NCBI RefSeq assembly: GCF_025989125.1
Contig: NZ_JAPDNR010000001.1
Location: 4,508,301 to 4,572,300, forward strand
Length of the DNA: 64,000 bases
DNA from: Chitinophaga nivalis
GTDB lineage: Bacteria > Bacteroidota > Bacteroidia > Chitinophagales > Chitinophagaceae
Direction of reading: 5' to 3'
Shown here one piece after another: positions 17,606 to 26,654 of this stretch. The position numbers and the translations under genes were made by a program. Below the pieces are notes generated by a model. That model saw only the letters and a list, made by a program, of their open reading frames with translations, was not told the origin of the DNA and did not search any database. Within the stretch, counting starts at the first letter, position 1, and each line of letters starts with the position of its first letter.

Positions 17606-17795
17606 CCTGTAAAATGCTGTTTTTTAGAAAAACGGGCCTGTAAAAATAAAAGGAAAGCCGGTAAAAAAACAGCAATAACAGTATATAGTAATATCACCTG
17701 ATTATCGCAGTAGCTTGCATAGTAGCTATACTGCGGAGCATCCGGGAAAATAGTTGCAGCACACTGTAATATATGCAAATGGGGTATGTCCGGGG

Positions 17796-18248
17796 TTAGC
17801 TTATTTTTTTAACCTGAACGGCATTCAGTCCTTTAGGGCCTCTTTCCACTTCATACGACACTTTATCCTTTTCCTTAATCGGAGTGGAGAGCTGATTGAT
17901 ATGTACGAAAATACTCTCCTGGGTTTGCTGATCAATGATAAATCCATATCCCTTGGACTCATTGAAAAATTTAACAACGCCTTTGCGGATCGGATCAATC
18001 GGTTCATCAACAGCTTTAGGAACACCCAGCTGAATGTCTTCCGGATTAAACTCTCTTTTTTTGTTGGGATCTGGTGGCGTAGACGTGATGTTGCCATCCT
18101 CGTCTATGTAGGCCAACATATCTTCAAGACTCTTTCCTTTGCTGTTATTAGCCTTGCGTTCTTCTTTTCTTTCCAGTTTGTCCTGTCTGTGTTTTGCTTT
18201 TTTCTTTTCTTTATCTTTTTTACCACCTGTTTCCTGGGATCTTGCCAT
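17796..18248 (-). CDS. Cold-shock domain protein with basic N-terminal extension
   Basis: A 150-residue protein with a C-terminal cold-shock domain (about 87-150) carrying RNP1 (KGYGFI) and RNP2 (SIFVHI). The N-terminal 45 residues are extremely rich in Lys, Glu and Arg (KKDKEKKKAKHRQDKLERKE), and an acidic linker follows. Canonical CspA proteins are about 65-70 residues, so this is an extended form. It should bind single-stranded RNA or DNA in the cytoplasm. The upstream region on the minus strand is AT-rich and could hold a cold-responsive leader, but I see no specific structure. Confidence 0.85.
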   Translation of the reverse strand: MARSQETGGKKDKEKKKAKHRQDKLERKEERKANNSKGKSLEDMLAYIDEDGNITSTPPDPNKKREFNPEDIQLGVPKAVDEPIDPIRKGVVKFFNESKGYGFIIDQQTQESIFVHINQLSTPIKEKDKVSYEVERGPKGLNAVQVKKIS

Positions 18249-18560
18249 ATTTTTTCTGTATGTGTTTTTTTAATTGTGGTAAATATCGGCTTTTTTTAGC
18301 TATAAAATTGTAAAATATACAACAGATAATCAGGCCAGGTTGCCTCCAGCCGCTGTTGTAGAAGGGTTCGGGGGGAAATGGCGTTTGTATTTTTATTATT
18401 ATAATGTATGAATTATTGCCATTGTTCCCGATAATCTGCTCGTTCCTGTAAATCTGCGTATAATTCCTTTTTTATTTTTTTAGATTCGGTAATCGCTCAA
18501 CCAACAATGATATGGCAGTCAGTATGGGTACTACCGCCATATGCTAAATTCCGAACGCTT

Positions 18561-21500
18561 ATGATAAAAAAAACTGCTCTTATCTTTTTTGCATGTCTTG
18601 CAGGAAGGTCACTACATGCGCAGGTAGATGCTGGCTTATTCCGCTATCCCACTGTATCACAATCGCAGATTGCTTTCTCTTATGCCAATGACATTTGGAT
18701 TGTTCCGAAAGAAGGAGGAACAGCTATCAAGCTGATTTCTCCCCCCGGTGTGGAAGCCTTTCCCAAATTCTCACCGGATGGCAAAACACTGGCCTTTACC
18801 GCCAACTATGATGGAAACGACGACGTATATGTACTGCCGGTGACCGGTGGGGTACCGTTGCGTTTAACACAGTACGACGGCCCTGACAGGGTGATCTCCT
18901 GGACGCGGGACGGCAAAAACGTACTCTTTGCTTCCGGCAGGGAAAGTACCAAAAGCCGTTTTAACCAGTTTTACACCATCCCCGCTACCGGCGGCCCTGC
19001 TACCAAACTGCCGCTGGCCTACGCCGAATTCGGTTCCTATGCGCCCGATGGTAAAAGTATTGCGGTAACTACCCGTACCCAAAACTTCAGTAACTGGAAA
19101 CGTTACCGGGGCGGGATGAAAGCGGATATCCATATTTTCCGTTTCGATAAACTGACGTCAGAAAATATCTCCGCCAAAAGCGAAGCCGGTAACGAGTTTC
19201 CCATGTGGCATAACGATTACATCTATCTGCTGTCCGACCGCGGTACCGAAAAAAGGATGAACCTCTGGCGCTATCACCTGACAGATCAATCATTCGAACA
19301 GCTCACCCATTATAAAGACTATGATGTACATCAGCCTTCCATAGGCCCGGCAGAAATTGTATACGAAGCTGCCGGCAAAATTTACCTGCTGTCACTGGCC
19401 GACAACCAGTCCCGCGAAGTAAAGGTGAGCATCACCACCGATCTGGCTGCCTTAAAACCCTATACCCTGCATGCGGCTAAATTCGTACAAACGGCTGCTA
19501 TCAGCCCTGACGGCCGCCGGGCGCTGGTAAATGCAAGAGGAGAGGTGTTCTCCCTGCCGGCTGCCAAAGGATTTGTAAAAGACCTCACCCGCACCAGTGG
19601 CGTGGCAGAACGTTATCCGGTATGGTCCCCCGACGGAAAGTCTATTGCCTGGTGGAGCGATCAGTCGGGCGAATATGAACTGTGGCTGGCTGCTGCCGGT
19701 AAGGAAGATCAGGCCCGGAAAATTACGTCCTACGGCCCGGGATTCCGCTACAAACCACACTGGTCGCCAGATGGCAAAAAAATAGCGTTCATCGATCAGG
19801 CAGCTAAATTGCATGTATTGGATATCGCCACCGGTAAAACGGCAGATATTGATCAGGCGCTGTTCTATTCGCACAATAACCTGGACGGCTATACGTTCAG
19901 CTGGTCGCCGGATAGCCGCTGGCTGGCCTATAGCCGCGATGGTGACAATATGCACGAAAGGGTATTCCTCTATGATACCCGCAACAATCAGCGCCATCAG
20001 GTAACCAGCGGATTCTATGACTGTTCCCGGCCGGTCTTTGATCCGGAAGGCAAATACCTCTATGTGCTCACCAACCAGTCATTCAAGGCTACTTACAGCA
20101 ACATCGATAATACGTTCGCCTACGCCAATGCCACCCTCATCGGCGCTATTCCGCTGAAAAAGGAAGGACCTGCGTTGGTACCGGTAGAAAATGATGCGGT
20201 AAGCCTTGAGAAAGAAGATACGCCTGCTGCCCCTGCTGCGGGAAAAGATAAAAAAGATAAAAAGAAAAAAGACACGCCTGCCCCTGCAGATGCTGCTGCC
20301 ACCGGCATTGATCTGGATGGTATGGAAGCACGGCTTACCTTATTACCTATACCAAATGGTAACTACAGCCGGCTGGGAGCTGTTAAGGGCAAACTATTAT
20401 ATATCAGCTATTCCGGGATGATAGACAGTGAAGAACCACCGGTACTGAAATATTTCGACATCGCCGACCACAAAGAAAAAACGATTATCAAAGATCCCGG
20501 TCAGTACGAGTTATCCGCCGATGGCGAAAAAATACTGATAACCGGCAGCACCTATGGTGTGATCAATGTAGCGGAGAATCAGAAAATCGATACGGCCCTC
20601 CCTGTCAATGATATGGAAATGCTGGTAGATCCGAGACAGGAATGGAAACAATTGTTTATCGATACCTGGCGCATGGAACGCGATTATTTCTATGATCCCC
20701 ATATGCATGGATTAGACTGGAACAGCATAAAGGAAAAATACCTCCGCCTGCTGGAAGGTGCGCGTACCCGCGAAGAAGTGAGTTTTGTCATCAATGAAAT
20801 GCTGGGTGAACTGAATGCCTCGCACACTTATAATATTGGCGGCGATTATGAAAGCCGCAAACGGGAAAATGTAGGCTACCTGGGAGTAGACTGGCAACCG
20901 GAGGGCGACTATTATAAAATCGGCCGGATTATCCGGGGAGCTGCCTGGAATGCAGAAGCCCGCTCTCCACTGGATGAACCAGGAGTAAATATCCGGGAAG
21001 GAGATTACATCCTCGCCGTAAACGGGAAGCCACTCACCACCGCACAGGAACCTTATGCTGTTTTTCAAACGCTGGCCAATAAAGTAGTGGAACTCACCTA
21101 TAACAGCCGTCCTTCCTGGGAAGGCGCTAAAACCGCCATCGTAAAAACGCTGCGCAGCGATTACCGCTTGCGCCACCTGGCCTGGATAGAAAGTAACCGG
21201 AAGAGGATTGCGGAGGCCACCAATAATCAGGTAGGATACATTTATGTACCCAATACCGGTATCGACGGGCAGGATGAACTGATTCGCCAGCTCAACGGAC
21301 AGTGGGATAAAGCGGCCCTCATCATCGATGAACGTTTCAATAGCGGCGGACAAATTCCGGATCGTTTTATTGAAATGCTCAACCGCCAGCCGCTTTCCTT
21401 CTGGGCTACCCGCGATGGTAAACCCATGCCGATGCCTTCCTATGGCAACTTCGGACCTAAAGTAATGCTGGTCAATGGCTGGAGCGGTTCCGGCGGAGAT

Positions 21501-21824
21501 GCTTTCCCGGACTACTTCCGCAGAAAAGGCCTCGGCCCGATCATTGGCACCCGTACCTGGGGCGGCCTGATTGGTATCAGCGGCGTACCACCGCTGATCG
21601 ACGGCGCAGAAATTACCGTACCTACCTTCCGGCAATACAATCCGGATGGCACGTGGTTCCGGGAAGGCCATGGCGTGGATCCGGATATTGCAGTAGATGA
21701 AAACCTGGGAGATATGGCCAAAGGAATTGATCCGCAAATCGAACGCGCTATTACGGAAATCAAAAGCATGTTACAAACCAAATCCTACAAAGCGCCGGCC
21801 CCGCCGCCCTTTGAAGTCAGGTAA
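18561..21824 (+). CDS. Tricorn-type S41 family peptidase
   Basis: From the ATG at 18561 the product is 1087 residues, starting MIKKTALIFFACLAGRSLHA, a clean signal peptide; an ATG at 18507 would add 18 residues before it. The order is: WD40/TolB-like beta-propeller repeats over the first 500 or so residues (SPDGK motifs recur), a Lys/Asp/Ala/Pro-rich insert (bases 20205-20300), a tricorn C1-like region, a PDZ domain around DEPGVNIREGDYILAVNGKP, and an S41 catalytic domain with NGWSGSGGDAFPDYF. The likely nucleophile is the second Ser of that motif (bases 21489-21491). It is predicted periplasmic and probably degrades peptides. A bidirectional terminator follows. Confidence 0.88.
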   Translation: MIKKTALIFFACLAGRSLHAQVDAGLFRYPTVSQSQIAFSYANDIWIVPKEGGTAIKLISPPGVEAFPKFSPDGKTLAFTANYDGNDDVYVLPVTGGVPLRLTQYDGPDRVISWTRDGKNVLFASGRESTKSRFNQFYTIPATGGPATKLPLAYAEFGSYAPDGKSIAVTTRTQNFSNWKRYRGGMKADIHIFRFDKLTSENISAKSEAGNEFPMWHNDYIYLLSDRGTEKRMNLWRYHLTDQSFEQLTHYKDYDVHQPSIGPAEIVYEAAGKIYLLSLADNQSREVKVSITTDLAALKPYTLHAAKFVQTAAISPDGRRALVNARGEVFSLPAAKGFVKDLTRTSGVAERYPVWSPDGKSIAWWSDQSGEYELWLAAAGKEDQARKITSYGPGFRYKPHWSPDGKKIAFIDQAAKLHVLDIATGKTADIDQALFYSHNNLDGYTFSWSPDSRWLAYSRDGDNMHERVFLYDTRNNQRHQVTSGFYDCSRPVFDPEGKYLYVLTNQSFKATYSNIDNTFAYANATLIGAIPLKKEGPALVPVENDAVSLEKEDTPAAPAAGKDKKDKKKKDTPAPADAAATGIDLDGMEARLTLLPIPNGNYSRLGAVKGKLLYISYSGMIDSEEPPVLKYFDIADHKEKTIIKDPGQYELSADGEKILITGSTYGVINVAENQKIDTALPVNDMEMLVDPRQEWKQLFIDTWRMERDYFYDPHMHGLDWNSIKEKYLRLLEGARTREEVSFVINEMLGELNASHTYNIGGDYESRKRENVGYLGVDWQPEGDYYKIGRIIRGAAWNAEARSPLDEPGVNIREGDYILAVNGKPLTTAQEPYAVFQTLANKVVELTYNSRPSWEGAKTAIVKTLRSDYRLRHLAWIESNRKRIAEATNNQVGYIYVPNTGIDGQDELIRQLNGQWDKAALIIDERFNSGGQIPDRFIEMLNRQPLSFWATRDGKPMPMPSYGNFGPKVMLVNGWSGSGGDAFPDYFRRKGLGPIIGTRTWGGLIGISGVPPLIDGAEITVPTFRQYNPDGTWFREGHGVDPDIAVDENLGDMAKGIDPQIERAITEIKSMLQTKSYKAPAPPPFEVR

Positions 21825-21839
21825 CTGTAACAGATAAGT

Positions 21840-21878
21840 AAGGGGTACGTTGATGATCATCAACGTACCCCTTTGATT
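21840..21878. terminator. Bidirectional terminator
   Basis: A perfect 34-base palindrome (21840-21873) with GATC at its centre and AAGGGG/CCCCTT ends, followed by TGATTTTT. It lies between convergent genes. Confidence 0.75.
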
Positions 21879-21942
21879 TTTATGTAACCATCAGTGTTCC
21901 TTTTACGGGAACTCCTTTGGATTGACTGGATGAAAAGTAAGG

Positions 21943-22941
21943 TTATTTTTTGGCCTGGAAGTTCCAGCGTAAGCCGGCGCTGAGGAAATAGTTCGCGCCC
22001 AGTCTGTGTTCTGGCCTGGTTTTAAACATTTCAGATAAACTCTTTTCCTGGAATTCCATTTTGTTTAAAAGGATGCTGCCACCAGCTGCCACGAAATCTA
22101 TTTTCCGGCTCAGGTGCCAGGTGTTTTCCAGACCAATGCTGATATCAGCTGTACCCATTACCCGTTTGTTGCCGGGATGCTGTTCCACATCATACGCCCC
22201 ACCACGCAGGCGGAGTGCCAGCGCCAGATCCGTGTATTTGCTGAGGGAACTGGTCACACTGATGCTTTGCGGGAAATTAACATCGATCTTATACCGCTCG
22301 CCCGTTTTCCATCTTAGCATCAGTGCCGGTAAAACCATCGGTGTACCAAATGAATTAGTCAACACCGCACCAAAACCATACGCAAATTTCCGGTTATGTT
22401 GTTTAATAAAAACAACACCGCCATTGATGAAAACATCATTCTGATCGATCTTCTCCATATCTGTATAAAGCCCTACCATCAGCATCGCCATCAGACTCCA
22501 CTTTTTATTGATCGTACGGAAATGCTGCAGGGTAATATCGGTTGCCAGCAGTTCTTTCGGGAAAAGCGTTTTCTCGTAGTCTTTATTGGTTAACTGTGTA
22601 TACGAAGCAGTGGTGCCGAGACCCCAGAGTCTTGCCTTGCCGGTAGCAGTGTCTACGCGGGAATGAAGCAGGAAGCTGGTGGCAAAGTTGTAACGTTTCT
22701 GAGAGGTAGTCGCACCGGTTTTTAAACTGTCTTCCGGCCGTATATAATGAGAGGCAGGCAGGTAATCTACGCTTACAGACATGCCGGGTTGTAGTAAAGG
22801 TACACCACCCAGTTGAGCCAGCGCTTTCTGCGCAGGAATACCCAGTAAAAGAGCCAGGATGATGTAGTAACGTTTCCCTTTTTCTACAACTTTAAATGGT
22901 TTTGAAGGAGGCAATGTCTGCTGCATGGAAACAATAGTCAT
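21943..22941 (-). CDS. Outer-membrane beta-barrel protein, DUF6268-like
   Basis: A 332-residue protein with a signal-like hydrophobic segment at about 25-43 (YYIILALLLGIPAQKALAQ). The rest alternates polar and aromatic residues in amphipathic strands and ends SAGLRWNFQAKK, with the aromatic near the C-terminus typical of outer-membrane barrels. The pattern fits the DUF6268 family of Bacteroidota barrels. No function is known to me. The start is somewhat uncertain because the signal peptide begins about 25 residues in; an inner Met at residue 6 is possible. Confidence 0.65.
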   Translation of the reverse strand: MTIVSMQQTLPPSKPFKVVEKGKRYYIILALLLGIPAQKALAQLGGVPLLQPGMSVSVDYLPASHYIRPEDSLKTGATTSQKRYNFATSFLLHSRVDTATGKARLWGLGTTASYTQLTNKDYEKTLFPKELLATDITLQHFRTINKKWSLMAMLMVGLYTDMEKIDQNDVFINGGVVFIKQHNRKFAYGFGAVLTNSFGTPMVLPALMLRWKTGERYKIDVNFPQSISVTSSLSKYTDLALALRLRGGAYDVEQHPGNKRVMGTADISIGLENTWHLSRKIDFVAAGGSILLNKMEFQEKSLSEMFKTRPEHRLGANYFLSAGLRWNFQAKK

Positions 22942-23240
22942 GGTTATATTTTTTTTATAGCTTTAGATATCGACACGCTTATGTGATGTTACCCCTACAG
23001 AAGAACATTAATTTTTTTGACGCTGGTCATTGGAAGGATTGTTGGGAGAAAGTAGTTGACGCATGTTCACCTGCATCGTCACTAATCCGTCATAGTTAAC
23101 GGAGATATTTTTTCAGGCAGCAGAGAATTGTTTATATTCATTATATCTGACGACAAGGACTGATTAAATTTTATCAACCAGTGAACAACCTTTAATGAAT
23201 AATAATCTGTCGGCTTTTTTAACCAAAAAAATACAGTGAA

Positions 23241-24581
23241 ATGAAAAGAACACTATCCGGTGCCCTGTTCATGGGGGCTTTGTCTTTGTCATCCTGCTAT
23301 AAGAGCGGTATTACTTCCGGTGAAAACAAACCGGTTGCTGCGGGTAAATCAACAACAGCAGCTGCGGGCCTCACCGACCTGGCCGTATCCTTAGGCGCCA
23401 ATGCCTGGCTGACACAACCGGCTGCAGGTGGCGGCGAAGTAGTAGCCAGCTATGGCCTGGCCAACTGGACCAGCACCGGCGCTGTTTTCAGTGCCTACTT
23501 TCGTACCAGCGTCACCGGCACCCTCCACCTGGCCATGCGGGCCAAAGTGCCTTCCGGCAGCAGCCAGCTGAAAATTACGGCTGCCGGGCAATCCCAAACC
23601 ATCACTGCTTCCGGCAGTACCTATCAGACCGTAGATATCGGTGATTTTAACGTAACAGATACCGGCTATGTAAAGGTCGATTTCCAGGGAGTGACCAGAA
23701 CAGGCGGATACTTTGCAGATGTATCAGACCTGTACATCAGCGGGGCAGCTACCAGCGGCCGTTTGCACTATATTCAAAATGATGTGTACTGGGGGAGAAG
23801 AGGGCCTTCTGTACACCTGGGCTATACGCCGCCAGCTGGTAAAAACATTGCCTGGTTTTACAATGAGGTTACCATACCCACCGGCCAGGACCCCATAGGA
23901 TCTTACTTTATGTCGAATGGATTCAGCCAGGGATATTTTGGTATACAGGTCAACAGTAGTACAGAAAGAAGAGTCCTGTTTTCTGTTTGGAGTCCGGCCA
24001 ATACAGATGATCCCAACAGTATTCCCGACTCGTTGAAAATAGAACTGCTCCGCAAAGGACCGAATGTAGTCAGCGGCAGCTTTGGTAATGAAGGCGCCGG
24101 CGGACAAAGTTACCTGGTATACAACTGGCAGGCAGGTAATACCTATCGGTTCCTCACCAAAGCAGAACCGGTGGCACAAAATAAAACCATCTTCACCAGT
24201 TGGTTTTATGCCCCTGAAACCGGCTCCTGGCAGTTGATTGCGAGTTTCAAACGGCCGCAAACAAATACCTATCTCACGGGTCTTTATTCTTTCCTCGAAA
24301 ACTTCTCTACCGATACTGGTTTTAAAGGACGTAAAGGGCAGTATGGTAATCAATGGGTATGCGATACCAATGGCAACTGGTATGAGCTGACGACTGCGAA
24401 ATTCACAGGCGACGCTACAGCAACTGCCCAGTCGCGTATGGACTTTGCCGGTGGCGTGGAAAACAATCGTTTCTATCTCCGTAACTGCGGGTTCTTTGCA
24501 GGCTTCCTGAAACTGAATACGCCGCTCAGCCGCACGGCTTCCGGTACGGCGCCGGTGATTAATTTCAATCAGTTACCGTAA
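23241..24581 (+). CDS. DUF3472 domain lipoprotein
   Basis: A 446-residue protein with a lipoprotein signal (MKRTLSGALFMGALSLSSC, Cys19). After an Ala/Thr-rich linker come an N-terminal beta domain of the DUF5077 type (about 45-165) and a DUF3472 domain (about 175-445). The latter contains YWGRRGPSVHLGYTPP, VLFSVWSPANTDDP and FAGGVENNRFYLRNCGFF. These families are common in Bacteroidota surface lipoproteins, often near polysaccharide genes, and are thought to bind glycans; no enzymatic residues can be named. It is a single-gene unit with a strong terminator. Confidence 0.8.
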   Translation: MKRTLSGALFMGALSLSSCYKSGITSGENKPVAAGKSTTAAAGLTDLAVSLGANAWLTQPAAGGGEVVASYGLANWTSTGAVFSAYFRTSVTGTLHLAMRAKVPSGSSQLKITAAGQSQTITASGSTYQTVDIGDFNVTDTGYVKVDFQGVTRTGGYFADVSDLYISGAATSGRLHYIQNDVYWGRRGPSVHLGYTPPAGKNIAWFYNEVTIPTGQDPIGSYFMSNGFSQGYFGIQVNSSTERRVLFSVWSPANTDDPNSIPDSLKIELLRKGPNVVSGSFGNEGAGGQSYLVYNWQAGNTYRFLTKAEPVAQNKTIFTSWFYAPETGSWQLIASFKRPQTNTYLTGLYSFLENFSTDTGFKGRKGQYGNQWVCDTNGNWYELTTAKFTGDATATAQSRMDFAGGVENNRFYLRNCGFFAGFLKLNTPLSRTASGTAPVINFNQLP

Positions 24582-24596
24582 TCCATCTATCAGCAT

Positions 24597-24638
24597 AAAA
24601 AGTAAACGCATCTTCCGGAGAAGATGCGTTTACTTTTT
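24597..24638. terminator. Bidirectional terminator
   Basis: A perfect 19-bp stem (24597-24615 with 24620-24638) with a CGGA tetraloop and A/T tails on both sides, between convergent genes. Confidence 0.9.
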
Positions 24639-24660
24639 ATCTTTCAACCAGCACAGACGG

Positions 24661-25902
24661 CTATACTTTTTTAAATACCACAATGCCGTTATGGCCGCCG
24701 AATCCAAAGGTATTACTCATGGCTACAGTCACCGGTTTCTCCAGGGCAGTGGTGAGTACTACCGGGAAACCTGCAGGGATGGCGGGATCCAGGTGAGTGG
24801 TATTGATGGTAGGGGGGATAATACCGGCCCGGATGCTCATCACACTGGCAATGGCTTCAATAGCGCCGGCAGCACCCAGCAGGTGGCCGGTCATGGATTT
24901 GGTGGCACTCACATGTAAGTGCGCCGGCTGTGTCCCAAACAACTTGCTGATGGCACTGATTTCACTGAGATCACCTACCGGTGTGGAAGTAGCGTGTGCA
25001 TTCAGGTAGCTTACTTCGTCCTTATTCAGGCCGGCATCTTTCAAGGCAAATTCCATGGCGCGGTAAGCACCCAGTCCTTCCGGATGCGTGGCCGTCATAT
25101 GATAGGCGTCAGCCGTCATTGCGGCCCCGGCTACTTCGGCATAAATGACGGCGCCACGTGCCACCGCATGTTCATATTCTTCCAGCACCAGTGCGCCGGC
25201 GCCTTCTCCCATTACAAAACCATCGCGGTCGGTATCAAACGGACGGGAAGCAACTGCCGGTGCATCATTGCGTACTGACATCGCTTTCATGGCGCAGAAA
25301 CCGCCTACGGAAGCAGGCGTGATGGGCGCTTCGGAACCGCCGGTAATAATTACTTTCGCCTTACCTGCACGGATATACGTTAATGCATCCATAATAGCAG
25401 TATTGGAAGTCGCGCAGGCCGATACTGTGGTATAGTTGATACCCATCAGGCCATACTTGATGGAAATCATACCGGAAGCCATATTCGCGATAAGCTTGGG
25501 TACAAAGTAAGGACTGAACCGGGGCTGCAGATCACCGTTTACATATTCGGTTACCTGCTCTTCAAAGGTTTGCATTCCCCCTTGTCCGGACCCCCAGATA
25601 ACACCGGTGTCAAACGGGTCCATGGTATTGAAATCCAGACCAGACTCCCGGATCGCCTGATCCGCAGCCACCATGGCATATTGCGTAAACGGATCTGTTC
25701 TCCGGAAATCGCTTTTGTCCAGCAGCGCAGCTGCATCGAATTGTTTCAGCTCACAGGCAAAACGGGTTCTGAAACGGGAAGCATCAAAACGGGTAATCGT
25801 GGCGGCGCCCGAAGTACCGGCTATCAGCTGATTCCAGAAATCGGTGACATTGTTGCCGATAGGGGTAACTGCCCCCATTCCTGTTATAACAACTCTTTTC
25901 AT
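24661..25902 (-). CDS. fabF: Beta-ketoacyl-ACP synthase II
   Basis: A 413-residue thiolase-fold condensing enzyme. The Cys-His-His triad is visible: Cys163 (VSACATSN), His303 (NAHATSTPVGD) and His340 (SMTGHLLGAAGA), plus the glycine-rich end SNTFGFGGHNG. It condenses malonyl-ACP with acyl-ACP in chain elongation. No acyl carrier protein or other fab gene lies beside it. Instead a TetR-type gene is 12 bases upstream in the same operon, so this copy may be a regulated or accessory enzyme rather than the main housekeeping one. Confidence 0.92.
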   Translation of the reverse strand: MKRVVITGMGAVTPIGNNVTDFWNQLIAGTSGAATITRFDASRFRTRFACELKQFDAAALLDKSDFRRTDPFTQYAMVAADQAIRESGLDFNTMDPFDTGVIWGSGQGGMQTFEEQVTEYVNGDLQPRFSPYFVPKLIANMASGMISIKYGLMGINYTTVSACATSNTAIMDALTYIRAGKAKVIITGGSEAPITPASVGGFCAMKAMSVRNDAPAVASRPFDTDRDGFVMGEGAGALVLEEYEHAVARGAVIYAEVAGAAMTADAYHMTATHPEGLGAYRAMEFALKDAGLNKDEVSYLNAHATSTPVGDLSEISAISKLFGTQPAHLHVSATKSMTGHLLGAAGAIEAIASVMSIRAGIIPPTINTTHLDPAIPAGFPVVLTTALEKPVTVAMSNTFGFGGHNGIVVFKKV

Positions 25903-25914
25903 AGTTTGATTTTA

Positions 25915-26466
25915 TTAGCGTAAATCTTCCAGTAACTGATCTGCAATCTTTCGGAAAGTTGCCGGACCCAGTATCCTGGATAATAAAAGAGATGATTGAA
26001 GATTAGACATGATGATCAGTGCGCGGTCTTCTGCCTGCCCGTTAAAATGCAGCCGCTTGTGTTTGCGGCCCGTTTCCAGGCAATCGGTCATCCACACCAG
26101 GATACGGGTAGCCATGGTGTGTACTTTATCCCGCATGGCCGGCGTGAGCGTTTCAAAGTCGGCCGCCAGGGAACCGATTAAACAGATGTTGCCCGCACTG
26201 CTGTGTTTCCGGAAAACGTCAAACAGTTTCTGTAACTGTACGTCTTCCGGTAATTTTTTCCATTTTTCTATGTTGGCATCAAACCGCGCTATTTCCATAT
26301 CTATCACACCGGCTCCCAGATCGGCCTTGGCCGGGAAATGATAATGTATCGCCGCGTTCTTGATCGCCAACGGATCGGAAATATCTTTGTAGCTGAAGGC
26401 ATTGAAGCCTTTGGTACGTACCAGCCGGTCAGCCATGGACACTATTTTATCTTTTGTTCCGGACAT
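25915..26466 (-). CDS. TetR/AcrR family transcriptional regulator
   Basis: From the ATG at 26466 (MSGTKDKIVSMADRLVRTKG) the product is 183 residues; an ATG at 26490 would overlap the region next to the operator and adds 8 atypical residues. The N-terminal TetR HTH is FNAFSYKDISDPLAIKNAAIHYHF and the C-terminal ligand domain contains the GSLAADFETL stretch. It is co-transcribed with fabF (12-base gap). A perfect 8-bp inverted repeat 28-47 bases upstream is the probable autoregulatory site. The ligand may be a fatty acyl compound, by inference from the partner gene. Confidence 0.85.
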   Translation of the reverse strand: MSGTKDKIVSMADRLVRTKGFNAFSYKDISDPLAIKNAAIHYHFPAKADLGAGVIDMEIARFDANIEKWKKLPEDVQLQKLFDVFRKHSSAGNICLIGSLAADFETLTPAMRDKVHTMATRILVWMTDCLETGRKHKRLHFNGQAEDRALIIMSNLQSSLLLSRILGPATFRKIADQLLEDLR

Positions 26467-26493
26467 AATATGCAGGTAGATTTCCGGCAAATA

Positions 26494-26513
26494 TACTTAC
26501 TTGGTAGTAAGTA
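26494..26513. promoter_or_regulatory. Predicted TetR operator
   Basis: TACTTACT (26494-26501) and AGTAAGTA (26506-26513) form a perfect inverted repeat with a 4-base spacer, directly before the TetR-fabF operon. Size and position are typical of TetR-family autoregulation. Confidence 0.6.
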
Positions 26514-26654
26514 AGCAAACAAGCTTTTTTTATCACCCCCAAACGGGAGGGCTATCGCCCCTTCCGCCCACCGGGTAATATTATCCGTACATCTATATTT
26601 TGTTATGTGCTTTGGTAATTAATTTTTAATTTGTATGCAATCTTGTAATCCCAT

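Noticed and set aside
20712..21737. A 341-codon open frame on the minus strand opposite the tricorn-type protease
   Set aside because: The + strand encodes clear PDZ and S41 motifs there; the antisense frame is a by-product of codon bias.
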